DNA of 64,000 nt from Plasmodium coatneyi (GCF_001680005.1 NC_033560.1:313501-377500), one strand, 5' to 3'; positions 44,678 to 56,792 are shown, numbered from the stretch's first letter. The notes: generated by a model not told the origin, from the letters alone. Numbers and translations are program-made.

Positions 44678-47600
44678 ATGCCGCCGAACGGGCTGGTAAA
44701 CGCGCCGCTGGTCGAACTGCTGCAAAAATGGGAGGCCAAAAGGATAAACTTATGCAACGTATGTCTCTGCTTGCACCACCTGAAAAAAAATATACTCCTA
44801 AAATGGGGCGACCGAAGGGACTTTCTATTAAGTAGCATCAATGAGGAGACCATTACCAAAATAGTGGATCTACTGGACGTGAACCAAAACGGAACCGTTG
44901 CAGACAGCACAAAGGATAAGTACTTCTTCCTAACATTTGTAACGTTCGTCTTTAACACAGAAAATGAACTCCTAAGGAGGAACTGCCATATGGCCAAAGA
45001 GGTAGAAGAAAACTACTCCAATATGAACAATGAACATTCAGGAGGTGGAAAAAAAAACAAAGGCAAAAAAACTGATGAAGAATCACAAAAGGGTGCACTG
45101 CAAAAAACCATAGAGGATGATAAGAAGCACCTGTTGAACAAACAGTTGGGGAATGATCAAATGGAAAAGCCAAAGGACCAATCACATCACCCCAATAACG
45201 TGTTGGACCAGTTTGACGTACTCATAAAAAGGGCAATCGATCTGGAGGTAAACCACACACACGGGGAGGTGAACAAATTACTAAGTTGCAAAATTTACGT
45301 ATTTTACGTTTTCTTAAAATTTATATTTACCCTTACAAAGGACTGCCCCCAAATTAGCAAGCACTATTTGAAGCGTGTGAGAAATATCCTACACAGCCTG
45401 ATGAGCATACCGTTGGGATTCCTACAGCAGAGTGAATATCTTGTCCACCTTGCAAACGTCACACTCCTCCTGATTGTATATACAAATTTCCCTTCCGTGA
45501 AAGATTGCGAAAAGGAATTCTTAAACTTTTTAATTATGCAGCTAAACAGGAGGAAGTACTCCCTGCAAACGATTGAACTAATCCTAGTTACCTATTTGAA
45601 CAAAAAAAAAAACATCATTTTGAATGACCAAATTTATCAACAGTTAAGGAGTCATTCCAATGATAATATCAATTTATTTTTAAAATGTGGGAAAAAAGAA
45701 AACCTGTTCTTTTTCTTCAACCTTTTGTACCTTTTTAATGGTTTGCTCCATGCCAAGGTAAGCAACTCGAACCAGAATGTTTACTTTGTGAAGCCTGTAG
45801 AATGCGTTAATATAAATGTAAGCATTAAGGAGATGCTGGACAATGTTCAGAAAGTGCTAAACTACTTGGGAACCATGTCAAGGGATTATTTGGCCAACAA
45901 AAAAGTGGACATATACCTCAACGAGGGGGGGGCATACGTCTATTCGAAGGATGAACCATCAGAGGAGGAATTCACCATTGAAGAGATTTTAAAAGGGAAG
46001 GATTCACATGAAATGTTCCAAGGGGGGTTCCCGAACGGGGAGAAAAATAAACAGCTACCCAACCTCTTTACCTACATAATTGACAACGTGTTTTCTTTTT
46101 TTCGGGGCCTCATAAAAGAACAAGACGCAGAATCGATAAGCATGAACCTAAACCATTTGGTGGATTTTTTAAAACTATTTTTCATTCAAAATAATGAATC
46201 TGATTTATTTTTAATAAATTTCGTTGGAACAAATTTTAGTACTTATTGTAAGGAACTGCTGGAGAAGTGCCCCTGCGCGTTGGACGAATTGGTCAGCCAT
46301 ATTATGTGCCTATTTAGGGTTGTAAGGATGCTTACCCAGAGTGCGGTTAACAGAGGAACAGCCGGAAAATTAATGAACATTCTGAGTAGAATAGGGGAAG
46401 TCGAAATGGGGGGAAGTTCCCCAAATGGGGCAAGTAACGAAAGCTGGAAGGGAGTGCTCCCCGAGGAAAGCATCATCCACAGACTGTACAACAACGCTGT
46501 CCACACGCTATACGTTTTCCTCAAAAATGTAGAAACCTACTCAAATGAACAGATTAAAGAGAAGATCCTTATCCAGTATGAACACTTCCTACTTTGCATC
46601 CTCGATAAGGAAGTGAATGCCAACTTTGATCTGATTTTTCGAAACAGCACTTCGCTCTACGTAACGTTAAAGGCTTTTTTCATTCTGATGAAGCTACACA
46701 AATTTGACTTTGAAAATATACATAACTTTTTTTTTAAGTTGATCAAACTGGAGATGGAACTCCCCACAGCCAGTCAACAAGGGGCCTCCCTTTTTTATAA
46801 AAATGGCCTACACAGTAATGCCGCTTTAGTGCAAAAAATCAAGACATTCATTTTAGCCAATTTGGATTTAATTTCGCACGCCACGGGGGAGACCAAAGTG
46901 GAAAAGCTGAAGCGCCTGGAAAGGTTGACAAAATCGAACGTCTTCGGACGGGCCGATATTTTGTCCCAGTTTGAACGCCCCATCAGGGGGAGCAATAATA
47001 AGGAGAAGATCCAAACAGACCTCGAAGGGAATCGACACCCTTTGCAGATGAACGACGAGGTGAGTAATACCCACAGCGGAACGAAAAAAAACAAAAGAAC
47101 TCTCGAAAAGACGAAACTGCAAGGAGAAACCAACGAAACATGGGAGAACGCACACGCGGAAGATACGTCGTCCAGCTCCATCAGCACGGATGAACATTTT
47201 GAAGAGGAAAAGATGCAGCGCCGAAAAAAAGGCAACACCTTCGTCAGTCAAACGGGACAATATAAGATTAAAAAAAAAAAAAAAAAAAAAATTAAGCATG
47301 AGGAAGAGGAGGAGGACGCTTCCAGTGTGCAGCCTGAGAAGGCGAACTCAAGTTCAAAAAAGGCGGGGCGTTCGGAATGGGTCGACGTGGATAAGGAGGA
47401 CGACGACGCTGCGAGCGACACGGCAAACATGGCCAACAACAGTGACAATGGCGACTCCCTCCAGGATCACGCCGCTGAGGAAGCAAGCAAAAAAAACAAA
47501 AAAACGCCACAAAAAACGCTACAAAGCGGGCAGCAGGATGAGCAGCAGGACGAGCCGCTCGAAGCGAATCGAAGCAGCCACGCGGAGGGCGCCCCCGGAA

Positions 47601-47698
47601 ATTTAAAAGAGCTAGCAGATAACGTAAAAATGGTGTCGTCGTCCGATGCCATGAATTCCCTGCAGTACATGAAGCAGTCCATCCTAAATGACTTATAA
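44678..47698 (+). CDS. Helical-repeat-like protein with charged C-terminus, 1006 residues, unknown function
   Basis: Single exon starting MPPNGLVNAPLVELLQKWE. Residues 1-800 are mostly amphipathic and hydrophobic helices (LLSSINEETITKIVDLLDV; LVHLANVTLLLIVYTNF; HLVDFLKLFFIQNN), suggesting an ARM/HEAT-type solenoid interrupted by Lys-rich inserts. The last 200 residues are Lys/Glu/Asp-rich, with an in-frame poly-Lys tract from an A-run near 47270-47290, and the protein ends MKQSILNDL. Such an architecture is common in nucleolar pre-ribosome factors, but no diagnostic motif is seen and I do not name it. It converges on the TAF6-like gene with only 152 bp between stop codons. Confidence 0.85.
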   Translation: MPPNGLVNAPLVELLQKWEAKRINLCNVCLCLHHLKKNILLKWGDRRDFLLSSINEETITKIVDLLDVNQNGTVADSTKDKYFFLTFVTFVFNTENELLRRNCHMAKEVEENYSNMNNEHSGGGKKNKGKKTDEESQKGALQKTIEDDKKHLLNKQLGNDQMEKPKDQSHHPNNVLDQFDVLIKRAIDLEVNHTHGEVNKLLSCKIYVFYVFLKFIFTLTKDCPQISKHYLKRVRNILHSLMSIPLGFLQQSEYLVHLANVTLLLIVYTNFPSVKDCEKEFLNFLIMQLNRRKYSLQTIELILVTYLNKKKNIILNDQIYQQLRSHSNDNINLFLKCGKKENLFFFFNLLYLFNGLLHAKVSNSNQNVYFVKPVECVNINVSIKEMLDNVQKVLNYLGTMSRDYLANKKVDIYLNEGGAYVYSKDEPSEEEFTIEEILKGKDSHEMFQGGFPNGEKNKQLPNLFTYIIDNVFSFFRGLIKEQDAESISMNLNHLVDFLKLFFIQNNESDLFLINFVGTNFSTYCKELLEKCPCALDELVSHIMCLFRVVRMLTQSAVNRGTAGKLMNILSRIGEVEMGGSSPNGASNESWKGVLPEESIIHRLYNNAVHTLYVFLKNVETYSNEQIKEKILIQYEHFLLCILDKEVNANFDLIFRNSTSLYVTLKAFFILMKLHKFDFENIHNFFFKLIKLEMELPTASQQGASLFYKNGLHSNAALVQKIKTFILANLDLISHATGETKVEKLKRLERLTKSNVFGRADILSQFERPIRGSNNKEKIQTDLEGNRHPLQMNDEVSNTHSGTKKNKRTLEKTKLQGETNETWENAHAEDTSSSSISTDEHFEEEKMQRRKKGNTFVSQTGQYKIKKKKKKKIKHEEEEEDASSVQPEKANSSSKKAGRSEWVDVDKEDDDAASDTANMANNSDNGDSLQDHAAEEASKKNKKTPQKTLQSGQQDEQQDEPLEANRSSHAEGAPGNLKELADNVKMVSSSDAMNSLQYMKQSILNDL

Positions 47699-47850
47699 AA
47701 AAGGGTGCCACTTGGGTGCAGCGTGCAGGCAGTTCTACGTGCTGCGGGGCTGTACACGTACACATTACGGGGGTTTGTATTTTTCCCTACTGGTGTATGC
47801 CCTTTCTCCAAATTATTCGCTACGCCTCTTTTTTTTTCACCATTCCCCCG

Positions 47851-50800
47851 TCAGAGGGTATACAAAAAGTAGTAACACGAATTGTAGAGAAGCAAACCAT
47901 CGTCCCTGCTCCGACGACGGGACATTTTTTTGTTCCTCTTTTTTTCAAATTTATTTAAAATTTTGCAAAGCATTTTATTTACGGCAATGTTTGCATGCAA
48001 CTGATTTGTGTGCATCATATTCTGCAGCAGTGTCTTGTTTAGCGAAATTCTTTTTTTTACATACGCTGTGAGGAATCCCTTTTTATTCCCACCAGTGGTG
48101 TTCATGTTTTGCGTTGAAATTAGATCGCCTCGGTCGTCCAGGTCATCCCCGTTGTGATCATTGGCACTTTGGTTTTGCCTGGCATAATAATCATAAATTT
48201 TCTTAACATGTTTTAGGTAATTTTTCCTCTTTGCTAACTTTTGCACATCGCGTTGGTTATCATACGCTCGAACAGCGCTAACGTCGAGGGGAAGTTGTTT
48301 CTTCTTGGCTTTTTTCTTCCTTCCCTTTTTAAGTTTGTTTTTTTTTATTTTTTTTCTTCTAATTTTGGTACATTTGTTGCCTCTGTCTGAACACTTTCTG
48401 CGTAGTGCTTCACCCCGTCGTTTTGAGTGCATCTGTTTGGAATGTCCCCTCAATCGCTTCCAACCCCGCTTACGGCGTGGTGCAGCATTAATCAAAGCGG
48501 CGGAGCCCTTACCCAGGACTGTCATTATGGACAAAAGGAGGGGCAAATGGTAATCAGCATACTGTATGATAAAGTCCATTAAGTAATTTAGGTAACTGCA
48601 AGTAGCGGCATTATCCAGCACAAGGATATTGTCCATATGTTTGAAAATCCTATACAGGGATCCTTGTATGAGCGTATAAATGTGAAAGAAAAAAAAGTTA
48701 AACAGCTCATTTAATTCGGTCTCCTCGGGCGAAATAAACAATCGGCACTTCCCCCCGTAGTACACATTCTGATTGTAGAAATATTTCTTAAAAAATATTC
48801 TCAAAAAATTAGGCGTGTAAGCTAGGAAGAACTTCAAGTGAATATTTAAAGGCATTAAATAAATCAAATAATACGATACGTAAATGTGCATATACGTACA
48901 TTTACTATGCGTCAATAATTTACTTAAAATATATATTAAATAATAATCTATATTAATAATTTCGTTGTTGTTCTTCTTCCTCAAGCTGGAACAGAAGTTT
49001 ATCATTATATCACATGCCTTTCTTTTTACTAACAAAATGAGGTAAATATTTTTTAACTTCAAATTATGTTCATATAAAATAACATGGATTAGCATCTTCA
49101 GTATTTGCAAGCAGTAAAAATGGGTGTCTATATTTTTATTTTTTATAATTCCATCCACTAGGATTAACAGCATCAGCGATGCATACATATTGTTGAAGGC
49201 CAAGTTGTGCTCCAGTTCATTGAAGAGGAAGAAAAAAATATTTGCCAATATTTTGTTAATCTCCTTTGACGTTGTAAATATGTGCAAAATATTATTGTAG
49301 TCAAAAAAATTCACTCGGTAATTTATTATGTCTTTTATGATTTCCAAAATGTACTTTGACAGAATAGCGTATTCCTTGTTTATGGGGTAAAACTTGGGCA
49401 GCAGGAATATGTTCCCATTCTGGCGATCCAAGTTACTATATGCCTGCTTATTGACGAACCCCCCTCCTTTGGTATACCCCCGGTAGCTGCGATAATTCCT
49501 TCCCCTCCTGTCTACCCTGTACAACATCTCGTAGCACTGGTAGTCAAAATGAACAGAGCCGTTCTTCTTCTGTTCATTATTCCCCTCTCCACCACAACCG
49601 TAGTAGTAATCCCCCACAACGCTGGAACTTTGCCCGTTCAATTTTTTCTCCTTCCTCTTCTTACAACGGTTTTGTATAAACAACCAAAAAATGGTCATGT
49701 TGGCCTCCATAGGGAGCACATTCTGCATATCGCTCAGCAAAAAATTCTGAATATTTTTTATTTTTTTCTTACTTTTTTGCAAATACAAATTGTAGTGCAG
49801 CAGGTTGTCGTCTTCCTCACCGCTCCCAACGTGGGGGCCTTCCCGAGGGCAGCTCCCCTCCTTCCCAACATCACCATTCCCTACGTTGCCACTTTCTACT
49901 ACTACATTACCTTCATCGCGTTTCTGTTCATCCACGAAACCTTCCCCCTCGGGAGGGTCTTCCTTGACAGTTCTCAGTGGATCCTCCTTATCGACCTCTT
50001 CGCTTTCCAAGTCCCTCGCGATTTCTGCCAGCAGGTCACTCGCACTGTGGTCGTGGCCTTTGCGCTGTTCATCCTGCCCGTCGTTCATACTCAGGGCCAT
50101 GTGACTGATGCCGCTTTCAGCAACCCCTTTGACAGCGTTCCTCTCGGTCTCCTCATTTTCGAAAGGATTGCTTCCCTCCCATTCGATTGATACATTCACC
50201 TCGGGGTTGTCCTCATTCGATAGATCATCTGGAAGACTAAAGGATTCCTTTGCAGCGTCTGCCGGTTCTTGTTCCTCCTTCTCATTTTCCCTTTCCGCAC
50301 CCAACAAGTCGTTTATCTCGCTGTGAAGCGTTTCATCCATGTCCGTACTGGAACATTTTACTTTGGTCTTATCGCCACTTGGCCCCGCATCCACCTTGCA
50401 GGAGTCCCCCCCGCTGGGGCTTCTTCTCTCCTTCCATTTCCCCCCGTCGGAGAATTCCCTGTAACAGTTGGTTCTCCTATTTTGCTGAGTTTGAAACTCC
50501 TTGAATATTTTGGCGGCACTGAGGTTGAAATTATTCCGCCTCTTCTTTTTCCTACCATTCTGGAGGTTGTTTTTTTTTTTTTTTTTTTTCTTCATTTTAT
50601 TTTTCACATTCTTAAAGCCATTCTTGGACACCACCCTCAACTTGACTCTCCAATTTTTCATCCCCTCATGTTGGGAGTACAAGTCTGGATGCAAGCTCAC
50701 CTGATATTTATACGGAACTGTTACATTCAAGTAATGACAAGAGTTGGTAAAATCGTTGATATTTAAGAATCTGTTGATACAGTACCTTTTTCTCTTTTGG

Positions 50801-51483
50801 TAAAATTTGTTGGCTTCTTCAATTATCTGTCTTACACGTAATTCTATTATGTTTGATATTTGGACAAAGCTGGCGTCACTTTCGATTGTCATTTTTGGGT
50901 TAATAATGTTGTTCAGCTGTCCCACCTTTTTAATGAAGTCTTTGCTGATGAAGCATTCGCTTCGACCTTGTGGGGCACTTCTCTTTGTTTGCTTTTTGCT
51001 TGGTCCTTCACTTGGTTCATCAATTGGTTCATCACTTGGTAAAAATTTCCCATCATTATTTTTACCGCTTTTCCCTTCATTCTTCCTTTCCTTCCTCGTG
51101 GCGACTTGCCGCTCGTCGTTCTCCGCCAGCGAGCTGCGTCCGCGCACGATTGGCATGTGCCGTTTTATTTTCACATCGTTCACTTCGCTGGAGGAGTCAT
51201 ACTCTTCCTCCTCAGCTTCGTCGTCTTCATCGTCTTCGTCGGAATATTCTTCTTCCTCGTCATCATTGTCATCTTCATCGAAATCATCATCATCGTCTTC
51301 CTCCTCGTCGAAATTGCTCCTATCCCCCCCATCACTTCCATCGTTGATGTCGTCGTCATCCCCTTGTTCCTGAAACAGTTCGGCAATTCCAAAGAGGTCC
51401 TCGTCGAACTCCTCCTCCTTGGGGGACGTTTTTTTCCTTTTCTTTTTACTCCCCCTTTTTTTTATATCACTTTCAAACGACAT
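47851..51483 (-). CDS. Divergent TAF6-like TFIID subunit candidate
   Basis: Single exon, 1210 residues from ATG 51483; a slightly longer frame upstream has no ATG. Residues ~30-110 are extremely acidic. Residues ~176-260 match the TAF6 histone fold: ISKDFIKKVGQLN, then a long helix RVRQIIEEANKFYQKRKR, then LNINDFTNSCHYLNV and a terminal PYKY where TAF6 has EPLYG. A long low-complexity insert follows. Residues ~710-1010 are a helical region (EYAILSKYILEIIKDI; NNMYASLMLLILVDGII) at the place of the TAF6 HEAT domain. The tail is Lys/Arg-rich. TAF6 pairs with TAF9 in TFIID for RNA polymerase II initiation. The histone-fold match is good; the HEAT assignment is weaker. Alternatives are another histone-fold protein of TFIID or SAGA. 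Confidence 0.7.
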   Translation of the reverse strand: MSFESDIKKRGSKKKRKKTSPKEEEFDEDLFGIAELFQEQGDDDDINDGSDGGDRSNFDEEEDDDDDFDEDDNDDEEEEYSDEDDEDDEAEEEEYDSSSEVNDVKIKRHMPIVRGRSSLAENDERQVATRKERKNEGKSGKNNDGKFLPSDEPIDEPSEGPSKKQTKRSAPQGRSECFISKDFIKKVGQLNNIINPKMTIESDASFVQISNIIELRVRQIIEEANKFYQKRKRYCINRFLNINDFTNSCHYLNVTVPYKYQVSLHPDLYSQHEGMKNWRVKLRVVSKNGFKNVKNKMKKKKKKKNNLQNGRKKKRRNNFNLSAAKIFKEFQTQQNRRTNCYREFSDGGKWKERRSPSGGDSCKVDAGPSGDKTKVKCSSTDMDETLHSEINDLLGAERENEKEEQEPADAAKESFSLPDDLSNEDNPEVNVSIEWEGSNPFENEETERNAVKGVAESGISHMALSMNDGQDEQRKGHDHSASDLLAEIARDLESEEVDKEDPLRTVKEDPPEGEGFVDEQKRDEGNVVVESGNVGNGDVGKEGSCPREGPHVGSGEEDDNLLHYNLYLQKSKKKIKNIQNFLLSDMQNVLPMEANMTIFWLFIQNRCKKRKEKKLNGQSSSVVGDYYYGCGGEGNNEQKKNGSVHFDYQCYEMLYRVDRRGRNYRSYRGYTKGGGFVNKQAYSNLDRQNGNIFLLPKFYPINKEYAILSKYILEIIKDIINYRVNFFDYNNILHIFTTSKEINKILANIFFFLFNELEHNLAFNNMYASLMLLILVDGIIKNKNIDTHFYCLQILKMLIHVILYEHNLKLKNIYLILLVKRKACDIMINFCSSLRKKNNNEIINIDYYLIYILSKLLTHSKCTYMHIYVSYYLIYLMPLNIHLKFFLAYTPNFLRIFFKKYFYNQNVYYGGKCRLFISPEETELNELFNFFFFHIYTLIQGSLYRIFKHMDNILVLDNAATCSYLNYLMDFIIQYADYHLPLLLSIMTVLGKGSAALINAAPRRKRGWKRLRGHSKQMHSKRRGEALRRKCSDRGNKCTKIRRKKIKKNKLKKGRKKKAKKKQLPLDVSAVRAYDNQRDVQKLAKRKNYLKHVKKIYDYYARQNQSANDHNGDDLDDRGDLISTQNMNTTGGNKKGFLTAYVKKRISLNKTLLQNMMHTNQLHANIAVNKMLCKILNKFEKKRNKKMSRRRSRDDGLLLYNSCYYFLYTL

Positions 51484-52757
51484 ACTGCTAACAGGGTTGG
51501 CAAACGTCCTCAATAAACATAGCCTACCCGCTGGTGAGGGAAATCACAACTTGGGAAGGCGCTACAAACAGTGGGGGATTTTACCAACTGGCGAACGTAC
51601 GCGCGGGGACAATACGTCACCAAGCATCACACAAAAAAAAGAATGTAGCAAAGAGGCAAAGAAACAAACACTGAACACTCCGTCCGTAAGCGCAGAATGA
51701 ACTTTGCCGACTATGCCGTGTACAATAATATACACATAAAACGGAAGGCATAAAAATGCATTCGCATTTGCCTCCATTCAATTCGTACGTATGACGTACT
51801 TTTTACATTCCTGCTGTTCAGCAGCTTTCACAAAAAAAAAGAAGGAAAGGATAGGCAAATTTGTAAGTAAATCACCTTTTCCTATAGTGTTATTTCTTCT
51901 CATGGTACCTTTTTTTTTTTTTTTTTTTCCCTTTCCATTTCGCTGCCACTTTGGAACTCCTCCTGCCTGCAAATAGCTTTGCCCATTTTTTTTGGAGAAA
52001 AACTAAAAAAGGGAAATCAAAAAAAAGGAAAATTAAGAAAAATTATAAAAATGACCTCCTTCCTCGTGTATCATGAAATATATGTTCTTAAACATTTTCC
52101 CCCAGGACCGCTTCCTCCACGCAATTACATCCTTAGCGTATCCGCTGTGAGAGAACGCGACGCGGGTTTTGTGAGGCGAAGTTGCTAGGCGAAATAACAA
52201 CAGCACCTGTTGCGTATGCCCAACATGCAGTAACAGAGGCATCGCCATTTTGAAGTTCCCCTCACAGACCTTCCCAATACACGTCAGCTAATGAACCGCA
52301 AAACTGCTACTACACCCCTACGTTGACCAACTTTAACCATTACGAAAAAAAAAAAAAAAAAAAAAAAAAAACGCTGCTCTCATCTGCGCAGAACATGGGA
52401 GACAATTCATTCCCCTTGATATGTCCCCCGTTGCGTTTCTCCGTAACCTTCATTTTTAATTGGTCACCTTTTAATTTCCATTTTGTAATCCTATGGGGAA
52501 CATTACTAAAGCTGTGGACGCAATGCATAGGAAGCATGCCAGTAGGACAAGCGTCTACGCGATGAACATTTTAATTTTTAAAAAGTCTATTCAGCGAAGT
52601 GAACATGGTTCAAAATCGTTGGGTGTATAGGGGTGTGAGTACACACCATGCGGATGCCCCTCCAAGGGGGTAAACATACGCAAGAGCTAATTAGTACAGG
52701 CTGCACAAACAAAAAGGTTCCCCATAGACACAGGTATAACCCCACGCGATCTTCCGT
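51484..52757. other. Intergenic between two minus-strand genes
   Basis: It contains the upstream region of the TAF6-like gene and the 3' region of the LMF-like gene. T- and A-runs at 51911-51928 and 52345-52371 are present. No gene is seen. Confidence 0.55.
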
Positions 52758-55700
52758 TCAGTCGCTTAACTCCCCCCGGTGCCTCAACGTCTTGATAACC
52801 CGGACCTTCCTCCGCAACCAGTACTTCCCGAATTCCCATTTGGGTTCCTTCTGCACGGATTTTTCAGAAGGGAACTTAAAAAGGGAGGGGAGAAGGAGAG
52901 GGGGAACATGCAAATTTGTTGCGCGAAGAAAAGATCTCATGGAGGGTAGGGATCTGTAGTGGTGTCCTCCTTCTTTCACAGACGAACTTATCCCCAAATG
53001 GTCGCCCCAATTATTGCCATTTACTCAAAAAAAAGGTGGCTATTTTTTTTTTTTTTTTTTTTTTTTACCTCTAAATTGGAGTGTGACGTGGGTTCTCCGT
53101 GTTTCTTCTCGTCTGGGTTGAGTAAAAGGGTGCGCACATGTAGGCGTGATGAGATGTTTGCACGTAGGCAGGGGGGGACGAACGCACGTTACTGGGATTT
53201 ACCTGCCATGGACATTTTGTAGTGGTAAGACGTCAACCTGAGTAAGTAAGGCACTCGTCCCATTTGTTCGCCCTGAAAGGGGAAACGACACAGGGGGGAA
53301 TATATGCACGTTAGAAGTATGCTCCGGTGGGGGATCCAAATAAAGGACGCGCTACCATTAATGTGCAGACGTAGATGTATGTACTGAGGGAACTTCCACC
53401 TCCATTATAGTTTAAATACCTCGAACAGGGACACCAGTTGCCCCTCCCGGCTGCACAGCTTCTTCAAAAAGGAACAAATATAAACTGGGTATCTGCCCCT
53501 CTCATATTTCTCATTTCTGATCTGGTCAGCGAAAAAATAAAACTTCCACTCCAGTCTGGGCACGTGTCCCCACCACAGGATGGGACCTATCTCATTTAAG
53601 TTTCCTAAAAGGGGGGGAACAAAAAAAAAATTAAAAAAAAAATTAACAATACATGCATACTATGCGTAAGGATCGTAGAGACAACTCCACGACCCGTACA
53701 GAGAAAATATGAAAAAAGGAGGAATGGTCCGCGAGTTGTCCACCCCACGATTCTTCAATATAGCAACATTTAAGTGGTATGCCCCGATTACAGTTCGTTA
53801 ATTTTATCACCCTCTCTTTTACCTGCCTTATAACAAAAATTGAAGGACTTCCATTGGTATCTCTTCCCAATCTTGTGCAGCTCCTCTATGATTATTTCTT
53901 CTCTGTGTTTGCGTGTGTATGTTAGCATGGCTGTTCGAGGAGTTAAGATAAAGGGGAAAAGGAAAGCGTGAAGGTGGGAACAGGTAGAGGAAATTCCACA
54001 TATGTATGGACACGTGCGAAGGGGGTGGTCTGAAACAAACGCCCCACATGGGATAATTCCACGTCGACTGGCCATCCTCCGAAGTGTACCATACGAATTA
54101 CAAATGTTCAGAGGGCAGAGTTCATAAAAAAGGTGGTAGCTAAGGTGAAAGCACTTTAAATCTTCTACGTTCCATTGTCTGTACAGCAGAAGGGTGGGGG
54201 AAAAAAAGAGAGGAAATGTTGTTCATGTATGTGAAAAATCTTTTGGTCATTTTTTCTTTCCGTTTTTAAATTTACTCGATGAAGGGGACGAGGTTTATAA
54301 GGACGATTAACTAAAAAAAAAAAAAGGGGGCGCAAAGGAATACACGCAGGTGGGTGGTAAAAATGTATTCGAATGTGGGAGCAAGCCGACAAGAGGGAAA
54401 ACATCACTGCGAATGTCCCATCGTAACGAAGCATTACTCCGTAGAAGAGAAGAATGACCAGTTTGACGCAACCGACGAGCAAAAAGGTCACGGTGTTGAT
54501 GGGCACGTCGTTCTGCAAGGTCGAAAGGGAAATGAAACAAATGGGTAAACACACACAGATAAGTAGCAATACAACGCCCCACACATCACATATTGTATGC
54601 TTTCCTGGAGAACATAGGCGCCCTCTGCCGTGACGGCGCAGTCAGGTTACTTCGTGCAGGGCGGGGATATGCCTCGAATGGAAAAAGAAATTTAAAATCG
54701 AATCGTCAAGGGAGGACAAAAATAAAATTAGACACAAGTACGAAAAAAAAATATAATTGCAGATGATATAGCAGGTTATGTGAATGGCTGCAAAAGGGGG
54801 GGAAGAAATAAATGTTGTGGAGGCGACAAGTGGAGTTGTGCGCTACACCGTTGTGATGTCTGGCACAAACATCGCTACGTTGTGCAAATGGTTGGACACG
54901 CTACCATGCTCACAACCGCATATGTCGCTTGCACACAAAAATTGTAACTCCTTTTTTGTGTTATCCTTCCAGTTGTACTTACTCACAAAGAGAGTAAAAA
55001 AAATTAGCCTCAAATTTGATGAACAAAATATGAGCCAGGAGAGTAAAAGCTAAAAAAAGGAAAAAAAAAAAAAAATTAAAATGATACCAATAATGGCAAC
55101 AATGACAATAATGGCAATAATGACAAAAGTGGAAATGCCACTATCCTCCAATCGAGATGCCTCTCCCCTCACCTCAGACGTTAAGACCAGAAAACAAATT
55201 ATCTTCTTGTTAAATGTGCAGTTGGCGATATCTGCAGTGGAGGGGGGGAAGAAACACGCGCATTTTCGCATGTCTTGATGAGAAATTCGATTAAGCAGTG
55301 GAGTGGCTACCTACGCGTGCCCTCCATATGTGCGCCCGTACGTCTGCCGATTTGCACGGTTTTGTTAGAATTACGTGAAAGTATCGAAGGGGCTGGTTGA
55401 CAGATAAATAAATTTTGGCAGGCCTCCAGGTGCAGCCACTTGGGGCTATTGTTAACTGGGGAGAAAAAAAAAAGAACATATATATATGCATATATAGAAT
55501 AACACTCCATTGTTCCCTCCTTAACTGGTTCATTCCCCATGTGCACACTTTTCATTACCAAGCTTATGGACAGCTGAGCCGAACAAAATTTTAAACGCGA
55601 CTAGCCGCAGGGCGCATATCACCAACGTGTTGGAGTGCCTCAAATGGTGGCTATCGGACAGGCATAGAAATATTAGGAGGAACCCCAATTCGTTCATAAG

Positions 55701-56418
55701 CAAATCGCTGCAGGGGGGGTGAGAGTGGGGAAAGTTAACAAGAAATAAAACACATATGTGGGTACATAACTAGGTATATACACTGTGCCGACGTAGACAC
55801 CACACCGGGTGAGTAATGCGTATTCACGGCGTTCTCTTTATATAGGCTGTTTTGTTCGTTCCTTCCCCTCATTTTGCGCAGTACCATTGGAAAACCATAA
55901 AATCCCGCATCCCAATTTTAAAGCACAAGTGCAGAATGAATAAGGACACAAAAAAAAAAGAAGAAAAGGTTATCCTGACGAAGTCGTTTTGGACATTCTC
56001 TTGAATTAAAAAGTTGGCAATCGATAGGAACACCCCGACTTTGCAAAATGTCTTCACCTGTCATGGGGGAAGTAAATGTTGTGGTTTAGGGTTGTACGTT
56101 GCATGTTGCGTGCGTGCATTTAGACGCTCGCTTGGCTCACCGCCTGGATGCCCGCTTGAGCGCGCTTACCCTGATCCGCCGCCTGATCACGAACTTCCAA
56201 AACTGGTACACACAGAGGACCACATGGTGCACGAGGAAAAAGTCAATACATCGGAGTTTTTTCTTAACCTCCCTGAGAAAATGGTCTACAGGGAGAATGC
56301 CATTCTGCAGTCCTATCAGCAATTCGACCTGCACGGAGGGAGATAAAAAAAAAATTTTTCTTCTGTTATTGGAGCATTTGGGGTGATAAGTGCAAGTAGC
56401 GCCTCGTCCAACAAGCCG

Positions 56419-56449
<31 letters not shown>

Positions 56450-56792
56450 CTCAAAGGGACACTTTTCACCGGAGGATTAACCCAACAGTAGGGGGGGGAT
56501 TATCTGCATTCACCATCAGATGGAGGGCGACGTGAATGAAGAGAAGCCCACTCACCTGGTTGTTTAACGAGAAGAAGGATACCAAGTACAGGACGTTCGA
56601 GTAGGTCAAAATGAAGCGTGACGTTCTTAGGTGCAAATACTTATCAAAACTATTTACGGTGGATAAGAAGAAGATGTAAAAAATAAAGCACGTTATAAGG
56701 ATGCAGTTTTTTTTCTTCAGTCTAAACGTGTCCGATTTATTTTTTTCGATGTTCTTGTGGCTCATGCTACTGCGGTTGTTAGGAGCATCCAT
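52758..56792 (-). CDS. Lipase maturation factor (LMF) family membrane protein, 15 exons
   Basis: Rebuilt exons (5' to 3'): 56556-56792, 56170-56328, 55885-56057, 55559-55707, 55375-55455, 55173-55231, 54987-55049, 54438-54512, 54276-54310, 54090-54178, 53823-53930, 53420-53604, 53203-53272, 53069-53112, 52758-52874. Phases agree at all 14 junctions and give 547 residues, close to LMF1. Family landmarks occur in order: N-terminal membrane segments, FQCDLLMNELGFLLIF, LVAFKILFGSAVHKL, a run of further membrane helices, TYTRKHREEIIIEEL, then the lumenal domain with RLEWKFYFFADQ and VPYLLRLTSYHYK, and a basic end. Animal LMF1/LMF2 are ER proteins that help secreted proteins fold. The Plasmodium client is unknown. 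Exons 8-10 are the least certain. Confidence 0.8.
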
